A stretch of DNA of 64,000 nucleotides from Onchocerca volvulus. Its lineage: Eukaryota; Nematoda; Chromadorea; Rhabditida; Onchocercidae. Of this stretch, positions 13,482 through 26,030 are shown in pieces. Location of the stretch: NCBI GenBank assembly GCA_000499405.2, contig HG738138.1, positions 9,174,888 to 9,238,887 on the forward strand. The letters run 5' to 3'. Below the pieces are notes generated by a model, which had not been told where the DNA came from, did not search any database, and saw only the letters and a program-made list of their open reading frames with translations. The stretch's first letter is position 1. The number at the start of each line of letters is the position of its first letter. Position numbers and translations under genes: made by a program.

Positions 13482-16352
13482 ATGAAATTTGAATTCTCTG
13501 TACTGCTATTATTAAGCAGTATCACAAGTACAGTACAGGTTAGTTATTTTGCATTAGAATTTTCAAGTATAAAGTGGATTCATTTTTCATTTCTGAATTC
13601 CTAATAGTAATACGAATATTAAGAAAAGACAACAAAGAAAGACTGCATTTTTTGACGGTTTCTGAAGATTTGGATCGAAATTTATGAAATCAGAGTTTAT
13701 GCTCAACTGTTTGAAGATATGCGATTATATAACATTGGTGAAGTGTTTCATAAATATTCTGGATGAATGGGCATGGACATTATATGAACTAAAAGATAAT
13801 GTTGTTACAATCAATGAAAATCAATGTGAGCATCTAAGGCGGCTCGATTTATGTATCAAAGTAAGCCCTGATTGTTTTACTTTTGCAATCTTCGGCCGGA
13901 TCCTCCAGGAAAATATTGTGTAGCTGGAAGTGCACTGCATTCATCATTATAGAATCTTTAGAATAGCTCTTCTTATATTCCTCAAGATTTTCATACCTTC
14001 GTGCATGATGCAGCAATAGCACATATCATTTGAATTCAACTTCAAGCATTAATAAATTAATTTTCTGAATACTTCGGAAAAACAAGATTTTTCTGAAAGG
14101 CAAGAAAGTACACATGAATGATGTCCTTAGAAACTATTTTCAATAAAATTTTTCATTTTTTTTTTTTTTTTTTTTTGAAAACGAAACGTTTATTGCATGA
14201 GAGAAAGAAGTAAAGGTATAAAGGAGATCGATTAGTTCATTAACAAAAATAGGTGAATAATACTAGTTAATTACAATATCAACAAAATGAATTCTGGTCT
14301 AATTGACTATGTGAGACGATGCCAAAGATAGAGCAGTTAGCTAATTATGCATTCAAGCTGCAATTATCTTTAGTTGTGTATATTTATAAGTTATTATCCT
14401 GAATTGTAAAGTACTTATCAGAGAATAAAGAGGTATGGATAGGTGAATTTATTGTAGCTGTCGAATGACTACTGCTTAGTTTTTAATAAGAAATACCTAT
14501 TCTACTTAAAAAATAGACGCTACTTCTTTCCTGCTATAACATCGGATATACTTCAAATTCGCATAAATAGCATGTTCATTATACTAATTTGCAGTTTAAT
14601 CCGATTAGATTCCAAATCATGATGCGAATTAAGATTAGCGAGAATTCTGATGATTTAGATGTTGTGATACTTGAAATTTCAATGTTTCAAAATGTCGTAT
14701 GCTATTTTGATTTCGGAAATCATTCTGACAGTAACTGTAGAAAGCGGTGCAGCATATCACTCATTTGATATTATGCTTGTAGTTTGGAAGATAACTTGAA
14801 TACTTTGTAGTTTCGATAGGGAATTAGTCAATAACTTTTATTGCCTTTTTTATTGCACATTTTGCATATAGACTGATCTTCTATTTATTGAAATATATAT
14901 ATAACAAAGCGGCATATTTAAATTTCGTATTCGATTGATTTGAAAAAATGTTATTTTAGAATCTATCAATTGAATAGATATTTATAATACTATAGTGAAG
15001 AGCTGTATTCATTGTTTGTTCGGAGAAGAAAAAAGGAATGAGCATAGATCGTTGCTCCGCCAAAAGAAAAAAAGTTCTGACAGAAAAAGGCCTGTTATCT
15101 AGCAGGTCAAAAGAAGAGATTATGATAATGGCTTGCATTTATTAGGAAGCAACATTTTCAGGATGCTGGACCAATCAAGCATGAGTGTGAACATAATGAA
15201 ATTGTTGCTGCTTCAAACACAGTAAGCGATCTGTTGATACATCGAAAAAATTCAGGCAGCTTTTTGAAGAGTTATTACCTCTTGACCTATGCTTGTTCAC
15301 GGGTTAGTTAGTTTCTGGAATAGTTCGGTTTGTTTTTATTTTAAAAAAAAAAAAGTAGAATAGCAAAATTGTCATTTAACCACATTTTTTTCATATAAAA
15401 AAATTAGTTGTTTTTATTTGGAACACTACTATTTTTAAACTGGTTTTTTTATTTTGTATTAAATAAACACACAGGAATTTTGGATTTAATTCTTTTTCAT
15501 TTAGTTTCGAATATGTTTTAGATGGATTTTATTGGCATTTCTTTACAGGAAGGACAGGAAATACTGCGGGAACATCGTGAATGTTTAACGGAAGAACGAA
15601 TTGGTGAAATGACACTTAGCGCTGGATCTTATTTATCCGAGAAGTTTCTGGAACATCCTGATGATCAGGTCAAAATTTTTGTGGATCAATAGATGTTTGA
15701 GATTGCAGCAAATCTAATAAGAGAAAGCGGCATATGCAGAAGAACCGTAAAATATAAATAATTGCAAACTTTAATCTTTTGCTTGATTGAAGTGTCAGTT
15801 CGGTAAAAAAAATTTTGCTTATCAATTTACGATCGGTTTTTCAGGTTTGCCAAGAAGTAAACAATAAATTGCAAGAATATATCAGTGCAATGAAGGGGAT
15901 TTGTCAATCAGAAAGTGCACAACTAATCATGTGTAAAAGCTTGAGAAATATGTTCAAGGTTATATATCAAAATCTTAAATGACGAATTTAGTTATAAAAA
16001 TAGGGAAGACTATTTTTCAGCATTTTGATGATTTCATCCGACATTGCGGTCAGGATGTTCGTTTTCCTTTCAGGGTTTACATGCAGATAAGTTGCATTCT
16101 TGCGATTTTGACTGCAGTATTCCGCAACTTGACGAGGTGGCTGGGCCAGGACAAGCCTCAGTGGTAAATCATGAAGGCGTAGTCAGTGGAGCAGCCGGAG
16201 AAAATATCCTAGTTCCTAAAGCAGTCAATGAGCATGCTGCTGCTGTAGATAGTACTGTACCAGAAAGTCATTCGCTGAATTCTTCCTCTTCTCCATCAAT
16301 ATGCCTCATTTACTCCATTTTATTTATGCTCACATCTATTATTTTCTCATAG
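13482..16352 (+). CDS. secreted cysteine-rich protein with GPI-like tail
   Basis: Six phase-0 exons give about 264 aa: 13482-13538, 13696-13860, 15162-15221, 15549-15668, 15845-15958 and 16074-16352. Exon 1 encodes a signal peptide (MKFEFSVLLLLSSITSTVQ). Exons 2-6 carry twelve cysteines in a helical context, for example NCLKIC, VKC, NQC, LDLC, HEC, REC, GIC and IMC, then HSC and FDC. A Ser/Pro-rich spacer then leads to a hydrophobic C-terminus (CLIYSILFMLTSIIFS) ending at the stop, typical of a GPI-attachment signal or a short membrane anchor. The layout resembles nematode T20D4.11-like (DUF19) or CPG4-like secreted domains, which are cysteine-rich and of unknown or extracellular-matrix role. 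Family assignment is inference. Donors are good (GTTAGT, GTAAGC, GTAAGC); the exon 2 acceptor (ATCAGAG) is weak, so its 5' edge is uncertain. Confidence 0.7.
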
Positions 16353-19300
16353 AATAGAAGCTATTTGTTTAGGAAATCAGCAGTACTCTCAAACTTCTTT
16401 GGCGCAGCAGGTCCAACATCTCTTATTCTAATGATGATATCATACAGTACACGCTTACATTTATGCAATAACTGTAAACATTCGGAGATTTCCAGCAGTG
16501 AAATATTACATATCTATCTTGAAATTTCAGACTTTAGTTCAATTTTTCAAGCTATTCAGACTTACTGATTTAACTATTTCACAATAAGTGCATATAATGT
16601 CCTGCAATTATTGAAAAATTTGTTGCTGGTGCAACTAATATAAGGTCTTTACATTGTGAAGTAGCTGTCAATAGTGCTTAAAAAATCTTTGATTCACACA
16701 CACTTTTAACTTTGACTTGGATCTGCCATTGTTTGAGAATTAAATTACCCCTTTAATCCGAAAGAGAATTAGTACTACAACCAGCAGAATTTGCACTAAA
16801 GATTCTGGAATCCGAAATATAAATGAGAAAGCTGATCACCTCTTTCATTTGAAAATAAAAGTTTGAAATGTTCAAAGTTGAAAGTTGAGTGAAAAAAAAT
16901 GGAGGTTGGTGAAAGTGATTTTTTCGAAAATGAAAGTTTGGACGTTGAAAGTTTTGAAAATTCTGTAAAGGAATATTTAGGTGATGGTAACTAAATAAGT
17001 ATTACTGAATTTATTTCTGAAACAATTTTCGAGTGATTTCCAAACTAGAAATAGTTAGTCAAATCAGCAAATCAAATTTATCCATCAGTTTTTCATTTCT
17101 TCAGGCAATCGGCTCTTCGAACTTGACTATTTATTGCTATCATAAACTTTGATTCCATGTTTTATATTCAGTAATTTCCTTCTGTATGCATATTAAGCAG
17201 AAAATTTTTCGTCTTTGCCGTTTCATCCGTCTCCTACACTATCACCATGCCATTTCCTCAAAATAAAATTTTTTTTTTCATTTTCATATGTTTAATGAAA
17301 AGAACTATCCTTCTGCAATCCATTACATAACCTCTAATTCCATAAACAATACTGAGTACCCGATACTAAAAAAAAAAAAAAAACCTATATATTGTTTAAT
17401 CATAATTCTATATAGGCGAAATTCTCTAGAATTGCTAAGTTTGAGAAAAATCTTCAGTGCATTTGCTTTTCCATGGAAAAGTCGAATAGAGAAATTTAAG
17501 ATCATTTCTTAATGTAAATTTCTTTTAAATCATGGCAAACCCTCTATCAGTCTTAAAATTATCTAAACAATAATGCAGTGCATTGCTATTCGTTTTATAC
17601 ATAAATGGTAATATCTAATTTTGTGCCTATCTACGTTATGCTAATTTCAGATTTCTAAACATTTTATTGTCTGCGTCTTGAAGCAAACGACAATAGATTT
17701 GCTTTGCGTAATACTTATCTAATTTTCGCAATACTTCCTATATCTGCTCTTAGAAACACCGACAATGATCTTCATTAACTGCAGCGAGATTCAAAAAAAC
17801 TTTTAGAAACGCTAAATGAATAAAAGATTCTTTCCTATTATACCAAATCCATACTCTTCTTCAATTTTTAGTCATCAAATACTTTTTACGAGTAACAACC
17901 CATTGAAAAACGGGAAAGCAACAAAACAATATAGGAAGTTTTGTACCAATTCTTTTTACAAGGCTAAAACTTTACATAACAAAAAACCATTGGTTGCGTT
18001 GGGCAGTACTTGAAGTCCTGTCAATTGATGAAAATCTTGAATCTTGAAACATTGTTAAACTTAATTTATATTATAAAACTACAATGTATTACGAACAGAT
18101 AAGCGGAGAGGAAGTTGATCGACTCATTATATCAGCAGTGACTACAAGAAAATGAGTTTAGACGAAATTATGTCCACTGTTGTACAATAGGACAAAAGAA
18201 ATATTTTCCAAAGATTAGGAATTTCCAGTATGGAGACATGAGGTTAGAAATTAATTACATGTTAATTGAAAAATCAGCTCGGAACTTGGAAGCTATGGTC
18301 AAATCTCATCAGGAACTGAATCTACTATGCTTCGGTATGTGCAGTCTGGAAAACGAACTGAGACATAAATATTTTGAGCAAGTGTACTGTGTTCTATATA
18401 TTTTTTGAAGACCTCGAAACCTTAACATCTACATATACTTCATGAATAATGTAAAAATATTATGGAACAAAGAAAGCATAAAACCAGAAAATCTACATGG
18501 AAATATAGAATAAGTGAAAAGTGGAACAATCAGTAATAACAATGCGATCAACTTACAAAGACTATGGAGGACCGATACAGTATTTCCAATTACATTATGA
18601 AGAAAAAGAGGAATACTTTTGTGGTGAAATTAGGATAATGAAAGTAATCGAGGAAAAAAAAAAAAAAAAAAAAGAAATTAAGGTGGAAGTATCGACATCC
18701 GACAACAATCAAAAATTGGGCTAAAATATTCAGATGGGTTCTCAAAGAAAAAAAGATTGGAATGAAAAAAAAAAAAAAAAAAAAAAAAAATTCGGGAAAC
18801 AAAAAATACGGGACAGTGTGTTATCTATCTCATCCCTTATTTCTTAAGAAAAAGAATAAGCAGTTTTTCTTTTCAAATGGAAACAAAACTTGATATTTTT
18901 TGACAAATATTAATACATTACTCAACATACAATTAAATGATAATTTTTTCCGATCTCTGATAATCTATTGGGAGTAGAAAAACATTACAACAGATATGTT
19001 CTGGTAGACTTTTAATGAATTGCAGAAATCACTATTACGAACATAAAAGTTTGTGTAAATTTGAAAAAAATATAGGGAATAAAAATGATGCAAAAAAGAC
19101 ACGGAAGCTAAATAGAAATTCATGTATATAGTAATCACATAATGCTGCGGATTCCGATACAAAAGGAAATAAATAACGGAAAAATGAATTTATGCTATAA
19201 TATAAAAAGGAGGATTCCTCGTAAAATTAAAAAAGTGTTGAAAACTTTAGAAACATATATCAAGAAACCTACTACAGTAAGAACAAAACAACGGATACCA

Positions 19301-19378
19301 AACTGCATTACTCATAATATAAGTAAAATATTTGGGATATCTGATTAAATAATGAATTACATATATACTGAAAAATTC
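16353..19378. other. intergenic region between convergent genes
   Basis: This lies between the 3' end of the secreted-protein gene (plus) and the 3' end of the kelch gene (minus), so it should contain both 3' UTRs. It is rich in A-runs: about 15 A near 17370, 18 A near 18655-18672 and a longer run near 18765-18790. No coding exon was seen. Confidence 0.55.
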
Positions 19379-21766
19379 TCATTGAAGACAGCAATTCTGC
19401 TTTTCTTGTGGTGGATAATAAGCATGTTGGCCAGTAAAAGGCCCAGGAGCACCACCATCCGGATGCTGCGGTGTACCGCCTTGGTAAGGGGACTGACGGT
19501 TGTCACTCTGAAGATAAGGTACCGATGTCGGATAACCTTGTTGCGGTTGCGCTTGAGGATATGTTGTTTGTCCCGGAGGACAAAAAGATTGCCTCTGTGG
19601 ATAAGGAGGATTATTTTGTAAATAGGGAGAATCATTTTGTGGATAAGGAGCCATATTCTGCGTGTTAGCACCTGTTTGTGGAAAACCAAGACTTGGATAG
19701 GATAGAGATGATCCATCTGAAATGCCCACTGGATATGGTCCTTGCGGAACGAATGGAGGTGAAGTAGGTTTTTTGGATGCTTCGTCATAAGGAGGTGGTT
19801 TAATGTTTTCAAATCCAGTTATTTTCAGAATACGCAAATGTGTTCCAGCTGGCATACCTGGCAATGGTTGATCGAAATCACCCCATAAATAAATATTTCC
19901 TGAAAATTCATGAGTTTTTCAAAACAACAACTGAAAATAGAATCATAAAATCAACATTACAAGATTAATTTCAAAGTTAACCTGAATTTGTAGTAGTAAG
20001 GCGTGGTTCAATCAGGGGGATTGGCATCTCTGCAGGAATTTGTTGCCACATAAAAGTTGAAAGATCAAGAAACCAATAATCAACAAGTCGTGATATCGAG
20101 CCGCCATAATCAATCTCGCCACCAGCAAGCAAAATGTATCCTGCAAACTGCGCTTCCAAAAATTTTCTATGAACCGTAAACAAATCGCAAAGTAATATTA
20201 TGAAGAGACTTATATAAATCAAATGAAAAGGACAAAAAGATTAACTATTCAACATACCTGACACAGAATCAATAGCAGCTTGCTTACGAACACATGGTAC
20301 ACCACGCACAGGATCAGGATTACACATCGCAGTATGTAACTGATGCTGTCCTGTGATTTCAAGAACGTGAATTCGCGAATGATCGAAATGTCCATCGGGT
20401 GACTGGGAAAGGAAATATATGTTCCTGAAAAAGAAAGGAAAAAAATCAGTGAATACAGCAAAAGTAAACCTTATTATCATAAATATAATGACAGCTGTAA
20501 TTCAGAATTTCTTAAAAATAAAGAATATTAATATGTAGCTATTGGAAATTTGACAATTTAAACAGAATCCAATAATTTGGACCAAATTTATCAATTCTAA
20601 ATAATTCATCTCGAAAAAAAATAAAGACAGAAAACTCATGCCCTTGGCTTAGATAAGCATCATAATAATGATTGAGTTCTGCCCCTGGGATGGAGAAGGA
20701 TTCAACTGGACTGGAAGGTTGCCCGCTAAGACAGTTGATTCGCCAAATAGTAAGACCAGGAGCAGTCATCAGCACAACTTCAGGTGCATCTTCTCGCATC
20801 GAAACGATGAATGTATCATTGACTGCTATAAAATTTGATAACAAAGCCATTGGCTCGTTTTCCAAATTCATCCCATCGCGTGTCAAATTAATTCTGTACA
20901 GTAATAACTGAAAAACAAAACAAAGGCCAAATGAGATTAAAAGCAAAAAAAACTTTGAAAAACAAGACCTATTTGTAACACAACGGCAAGATAATAAGAC
21001 GAATCTCCTTCATAACTGGATATAGTTTTCTAACTATTATAATTTTCATGTTTTTTTTTTACTAAACTTCTAACAAATTTCTATATCATTTTTGCATCCA
21101 ATACTCTATATGCTTTGAAACTTTCATATACTACATGCATTCAAAAATTTTGTTTAGAAAATATAGAAATAAAAACAACCTACCCCAGTTTGATCATATC
21201 TGTTGGTTGTACAAGTAATCACAAATGATGAACCTCCAGAAGATGACGGACATTTCAATGCAAATATGAATTTCGGTGTTCCTAAAGAAATTACAAATAT
21301 ATTATACAACAAAGGAAGCATATACATGTTCCAAAGTTTTTGATGTTGAAAAAAATCAGTGCGGTTTTAAAAGGTTTCAAATAATTAAGCTTGCAACTTG
21401 AACCTTCACAAAAGATAGGTATTTCTCGTGTAAAGCACCGTTGATACAAATCGAAAACAACTAAGCCTTGGTTGCCTTTGCGTCCACCACTAAAAAAGCA
21501 TGGATGATACGTTTCAATTACTAATATTTGAAGTGGTATCAAAAATCTAACTTTAGTAGTAACATCCTAAAACTAGAAAACCCTGTCGCTTACCTTGTTC
21601 CTGAATTTTCATCCGCAATCGGATCATAGAGGAAATACAATTTGGAGCGATCGAAACCTTCCTGAACATCCTGAAATACTGCCATACGCCAGCGGCCCAT
21701 CTGTATATCCAAGGAATCCGGTGCCCTACCCCAGGGCACTGTAACATCTTCAGTATTCACTTGCAT
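19379..21766 (-). CDS. kelch-type propeller protein with PPxY and CaaX-like tail
   Basis: Seven exons on the minus strand, in order 21766-21594, 21489-21404, 21281-21184, 20907-20564, 20424-20258, 20140-19982 and 19899-19379, give 515 aa with matching phases throughout. Residues 1-370 are beta-rich repeats. The clearest kelch blade is at about 291-350: [13 protein letters not shown], then [16 protein letters not shown], then SGNIYLWGD. This indicates a cytosolic beta-propeller used for protein binding. Residues 377-380 are PPPY, a WW-domain ligand motif. The rest is a Pro/Gln/Tyr-rich tail with YPQ and [11 protein letters not shown] units. The C-terminus is CCLQ, which fits a CaaX prenylation box. 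The ATG sits 6 bases after a TTTTTAG acceptor, so the start is probably trans-spliced. The donor of exon 4 (GTTTAA, 20563) is the weakest call. I do not recognise a named orthologue. Confidence 0.85.
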
Positions 21767-21780
21767 CTTTCCCTAAAAAT
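21767..21780 (-). promoter_or_regulatory. probable spliced-leader acceptor for the kelch gene
   Basis: On the minus strand a CATTTTTAG acceptor is followed by GGAAAG and then the ATG at 21766. No upstream coding exon joins here, so this is best read as a trans-splice site fixing the start codon. Confidence 0.5.
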
Positions 21781-22560
21781 GACTTACTGGAATTGATCTT
21801 TTCTCTTGGATTTTACGGTTAAAAATTACAACGTTAACACCACCAACAATAAAGGCAAGCAAAATAAAAAAGAAGAAACGATGTGATATAATAATATTAA
21901 AGCAAAATTCTTCGATTATTATGACTGAAATCAACTGCAGTTGATTTGGCTGCTTGCACTGTTGATCTCATAATATGAAAACTGAGCACTCTTTCATTTT
22001 TTGTATTACATTCCTTCATTTTATAAAATCGAGACATTTACTATGAAATCGAGAAGTCGAGATACACTTGTACAAATATATATTGATGAGAATGATAAAC
22101 TTCTAGCTTTCTAACAGTATTTTTGAATGTGGTCGGACAAGAACGAAATGACCTATCGAGATTTTTCAACCTCGTTAAGTGGCACTAATCAAAGTTTGGT
22201 GACAGTGGTGTTCGGGAAAATAATGCTCAATCTATCTTAGTGAAATGTGTAATACACAGTACGGACACCGAATCTATTCCCGTCCTCAATCAAAGGAAGA
22301 ACTTTGTCAAATTCTATCCATGAACATTTCAGTGATACAACGTGGAAAAAAAAGACATCTCGCCGATTCATAACGCCACGTCACAATACCCCGCCTCAGC
22401 TCTCTTCTCTGACGGTATCGTACGTCATTCCCCGCTTATCCTCTCTCCTCTCCTATTCCAATGTCCATAATCTCATCCCCTCACCGTCTAAACCCACACA
22501 CACAGATAGACACTATCATATTCATAGCTAGCCTACGAATATTGGTCACGGTCTGCAGTA
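21781..22560. promoter_or_regulatory. 5' flank of the kelch gene with C-rich block
   Basis: The block 22340-22520 stands out in an AT-rich neighbourhood: it is rich in C on the plus strand (TCCTCTCTCCTCTCCTATTCC, CACCGTCTAAACCC) and so G/A-rich on the transcribed minus strand. It lies about 600 bases upstream of the kelch start codon. Such composition shifts often mark promoters in compact nematode genomes, but no specific factor site can be named. Confidence 0.35.
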
Positions 22561-25055
22561 TAGTGGTTCTATGCAAATTTCATATCCCAAAAAAAATTTG
22601 CTGTTAATAGGCGACACTTGTCAGAGAAGGGAATAGTAAGTCCAGAAATGTCACTGCTAACTGGACGTGAGAATGGCCGAAAATAGAATGAATTTGATAT
22701 ATATAGAATTTGAAACAAGCCTAACAGTCAGAATATCTCATTCGTGTCTTTCACTTCTCCCCATGTCTTGAAGGTTAAAGATAAGGTAAAGTTAATTAGT
22801 CTATTAACTTCTATGATATTAAAGTAGTTAAAGTTAGAATGGTTCGTTCTGATATGAAAGAGTAACAGCCAACCATCTTTACATACATGACTGAATTTAT
22901 CTCTCTCCCTTCACAATTGACTATGGGAAGCTGGATTTTAACCGGTGCTTGACAAAATTCGAAACAAATGAACTTAAATTTCATTTTCTCTCTTCATCTT
23001 ATCAAGTTGGTAATGCAGTGATTATTCAAGCTCCAAGAACATAAACCAAAAAAATTGCTTGAAAAACAGGGCACAAAAATTTCTCCTAAAGTGATGTCGA
23101 CCAAATGCTTGGAATTCGGCCAATTTCCTTCAACTTATATTTGCAAAGTGAATATTTGCAAACTGTATCCTCTTTAATGTAAGGCAACTGATTATCACGG
23201 TATATCCGATCTTAAGCTGCAATATATCTTAATCTAATTAATGATCCTCATGAATATCAATTGAAATAAAAATCCTTAATTACTCCTAAACTTAACAATC
23301 AAATTTTTGTGACATAAACCTTTAAATACTTCGCTGATGCTTTTCTCTGTATCAACGATTGATTTTTTTCCATTAGCTTCTGCTTTTTGACAAAAAAGCA
23401 GCATTAAATTTTAAACAAAATTTTTGTTAAAAAAATGCTAGTCTATCCAAAATGGCATTAGTTTTTGTGTTTCTTACTCGATGTTAAGTCTTTAAATTAG
23501 CAAAAAGAAATGGATGTTGGGAAAGTTATGAGAACAATTTTGGCTATCAGTATCATCATGACACTGAGCTATCCCTAATATAGTTGAGAAAGAAATGTCT
23601 ATGGCACATCATGATAAATAATTATGAAATAATGATTCATAATCACCTAGTGACTCATTTGCTGACAATTCCAATAATGTCAAGATACCTGAAATATAAG
23701 ATGAGGTGATATTTCAGTGAAAACATAGAACAAAGCAAAATTCACAACATGAAATCATTACCGATCGTCATGACATTGATACATGAATCTGTCCTAATCA
23801 GTGTTCTATTCTGATCCACTTCTTTATCATCCTCATATAAGCTGCCTTAAGATACATCTTATGAAATCTTTTATGCATAGTGGGATATCACAGAAAATTA
23901 AAATTTGTTGTAGAGCAAACGCCCATTCATTCATTGCTCATTTCTTGCTGAGATTTGGTTCTCCCTCGTTCATAAGTTGTGTAATCTGCAAATAACTAGA
24001 AAGTTGGGTAAATCAGATCTGTGGCACAAAAAATGTTAACTTATTTATCACAAATCATATTTAACATAGCTCTTCGTTTCTTCCGGTCAACTAATGTCTG
24101 GGATGATTTTTGGTCCACGAACAACCGAGTTGACGATTGCATGCAAGAAGAAAAACAATGCATTCGAAGCAATCCTCTTCCGTTGTCGAGATGAAGCTAT
24201 GAAGATTGATGTTGTTAGAATTCGATTCTTCATGGAACCTTCTAAATGTCGACACAATTTTTGAATACTGATTACAGCTTATCAACCATTAACTGCAGTT
24301 GTTCAAATCGGTATAGAAAATAAGAACTTGTTTGTTGTTTACTATATTCTGCTTAACATCCTAATTTTTTCGAAAATTTAAAGCTGACTCAAATCGGTAA
24401 AAGTTAATATCTTTTTAATTAAAATTTGCGTATTATTGATTAACAATTTTATTTACAAAGTACATCTGCACTATCGGATGTTATGTAACCATCCACATAA
24501 ATATTTTAAGACCTTTGAAAAAATGCATCAGAATCAACATTGAGAGTCTAGAAATTTCATGTTTTTGAAAAAATTGATCAAAGAAATGTTAATAAAATTA
24601 GAAAATAATACATTTTAAGAATCAACATTGATCAGACGTTATATTCTCTTAGAATAGATTGCAGTAATATGATATGTTTTGAAAATACTTCTTTTCTGTA
24701 TCCTGCACATTGATTTCAAATTATTTTGTTTCATTCAAAATCATTAATCTTGTTCCAGAAATCAGAAGACTTTATCACGCTGGACATTAATTCTTGCATT
24801 TGATGTCTAGAATGAACTTTCCATTCAGTCGTTGACATCAATTAGACAAATTTCAGTATCTGCTTTGTCAGCTAAACTTCAGCATGTCTTACGGATTAAT
24901 TCTGATAAGTATTTTAAAAAAAATCTTGAAATTCAATTTTTTTTAAATAATTGTGAACTAGTTCTATTAGTTTAAATAGTGTTTGATACGAAATATCTGC
25001 AACAGACTTAAAAATCTTAATTGGAAGGATTTTCAATAATTTAAGGATTTTTTAC
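22561..25055. other. no supported gene
   Basis: Non-coding by eye apart from an isolated 56-codon frame at 24094-24264 (+), starting MSGMIFGPRTTELTI, whose base composition is less AT-rich than its surroundings. Downstream exons of the minus-strand membrane-protein gene should fall here, but I could not identify any. Confidence 0.45.
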
Positions 25056-26030
25056 CTGCAACATCTGCAATACTTAATCTACGGTGCCGTCTACTATCTT
25101 TCTGATATATGCGGTTCAATGTTGCAACGAAATGTACTGACATCCAAATAAGCTGAACTGAATAAATTTGCCATAAGTACCATAATATGCACAAAGTGAT
25201 CCATGTAGTTGTCGGTAAAACCGAAATTTTTGTGATATAAATAAAAACAAAATAACTCAAGTAATCTGTATAGGAGAAATTTGTAATATTTTTAGGCAAA
25301 TAAGTTACATATCCATATCCGGGTACACAACCCTTTATTCTCACATCTTCTGATTTGGTATTAGAGTTTAAGAGCATCATGTGAATAGCGTGCAGTGAGA
25401 TATTAACTGTCAGGAATGTCACAAGGACTGAAGCTGGTGAGAATTATCCATCTTAACTTCAGTCCTCATATCCAATCTCTTGTATGATTAATGTGTTGTA
25501 AGCCTCAGCCCACTATCAATACCAAGAATTATCCATATTAAAGGGAGCTTTCGGGTGGAACATCAGTTACGTCAGCTACATTGTATCTTCAATATGAGAA
25601 GTCTTTTCACCATCAGTGGCTTCAACGCAGTCAGTTTCTTAACATTACTATCGGTCTTCAATGCGAGCAAGCTTTTCAACAACAGTTTTTCAAAATCAGC
25701 ACCAGCGGCAATTCAATTCCAATCCAATATCAAAAACTATCTCAACGACAGCACAAGCGACAAATCAACAGGAAACGACTGTTAGTATCTTTTATAATTA
25801 CCGTGTATTATTCATTTGCTTCTTACTATTATATAAGTACGATATTGTGTATAATAGCTAAGAAAGTATAAATCTAAGGAAATCTAGTGCTGACCTAGCA
25901 GAGTTACAATAACAAGAAGCAATTTCCAGTCCAACCAATCTACAATCCAAATTAGAAATTGATCAGAATTTTTTCCCCGACAGCAGTATCTTGCAGATCT
26001 TTCAGTTTGAATGACATAATTCGTAGGATG
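25056..26030 (-). CDS. two exons of an unrecognised multi-pass membrane protein
   Basis: Exon A (26030-25895) follows an ATTCATTAG acceptor and ends on GTCAGC. Exon B (25427-25056) follows a CAGCTTCAG acceptor and ends on GTAAAA. The phases match exactly across the 467-base intron. The joined 168-residue segment has a basic cysteine-bearing start (ERSARYCCRGKNSDQF), a membrane span created across the splice (LDWKLLLVIVTLLVLVTFL), an extramembrane loop with two N-glycosylation sequons near NITNFS, and a second hydrophobic stretch (WITLCILWYLWQIYSVQLIW). It finishes with a basic tail (YQKDSRRHRRLS). The 5' and 3' exons were not found. The topology loosely recalls the second half of a DHHC palmitoyltransferase, but the DHHC motif is absent, so no function is assigned. 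Confidence 0.5.

Noticed and set aside
19357..19812. 151-codon minus frame overlapping the last kelch exon
   Set aside because: Shadow of the real exon in another frame; the real frame continues the propeller and ends CCLQ.
25895..26030. Degenerate DHHC palmitoyltransferase finger
   Set aside because: RSARYCC loosely recalls the start of a DHHC cysteine-rich domain, but the DHHC tetrad and the later TTxE motif are absent.
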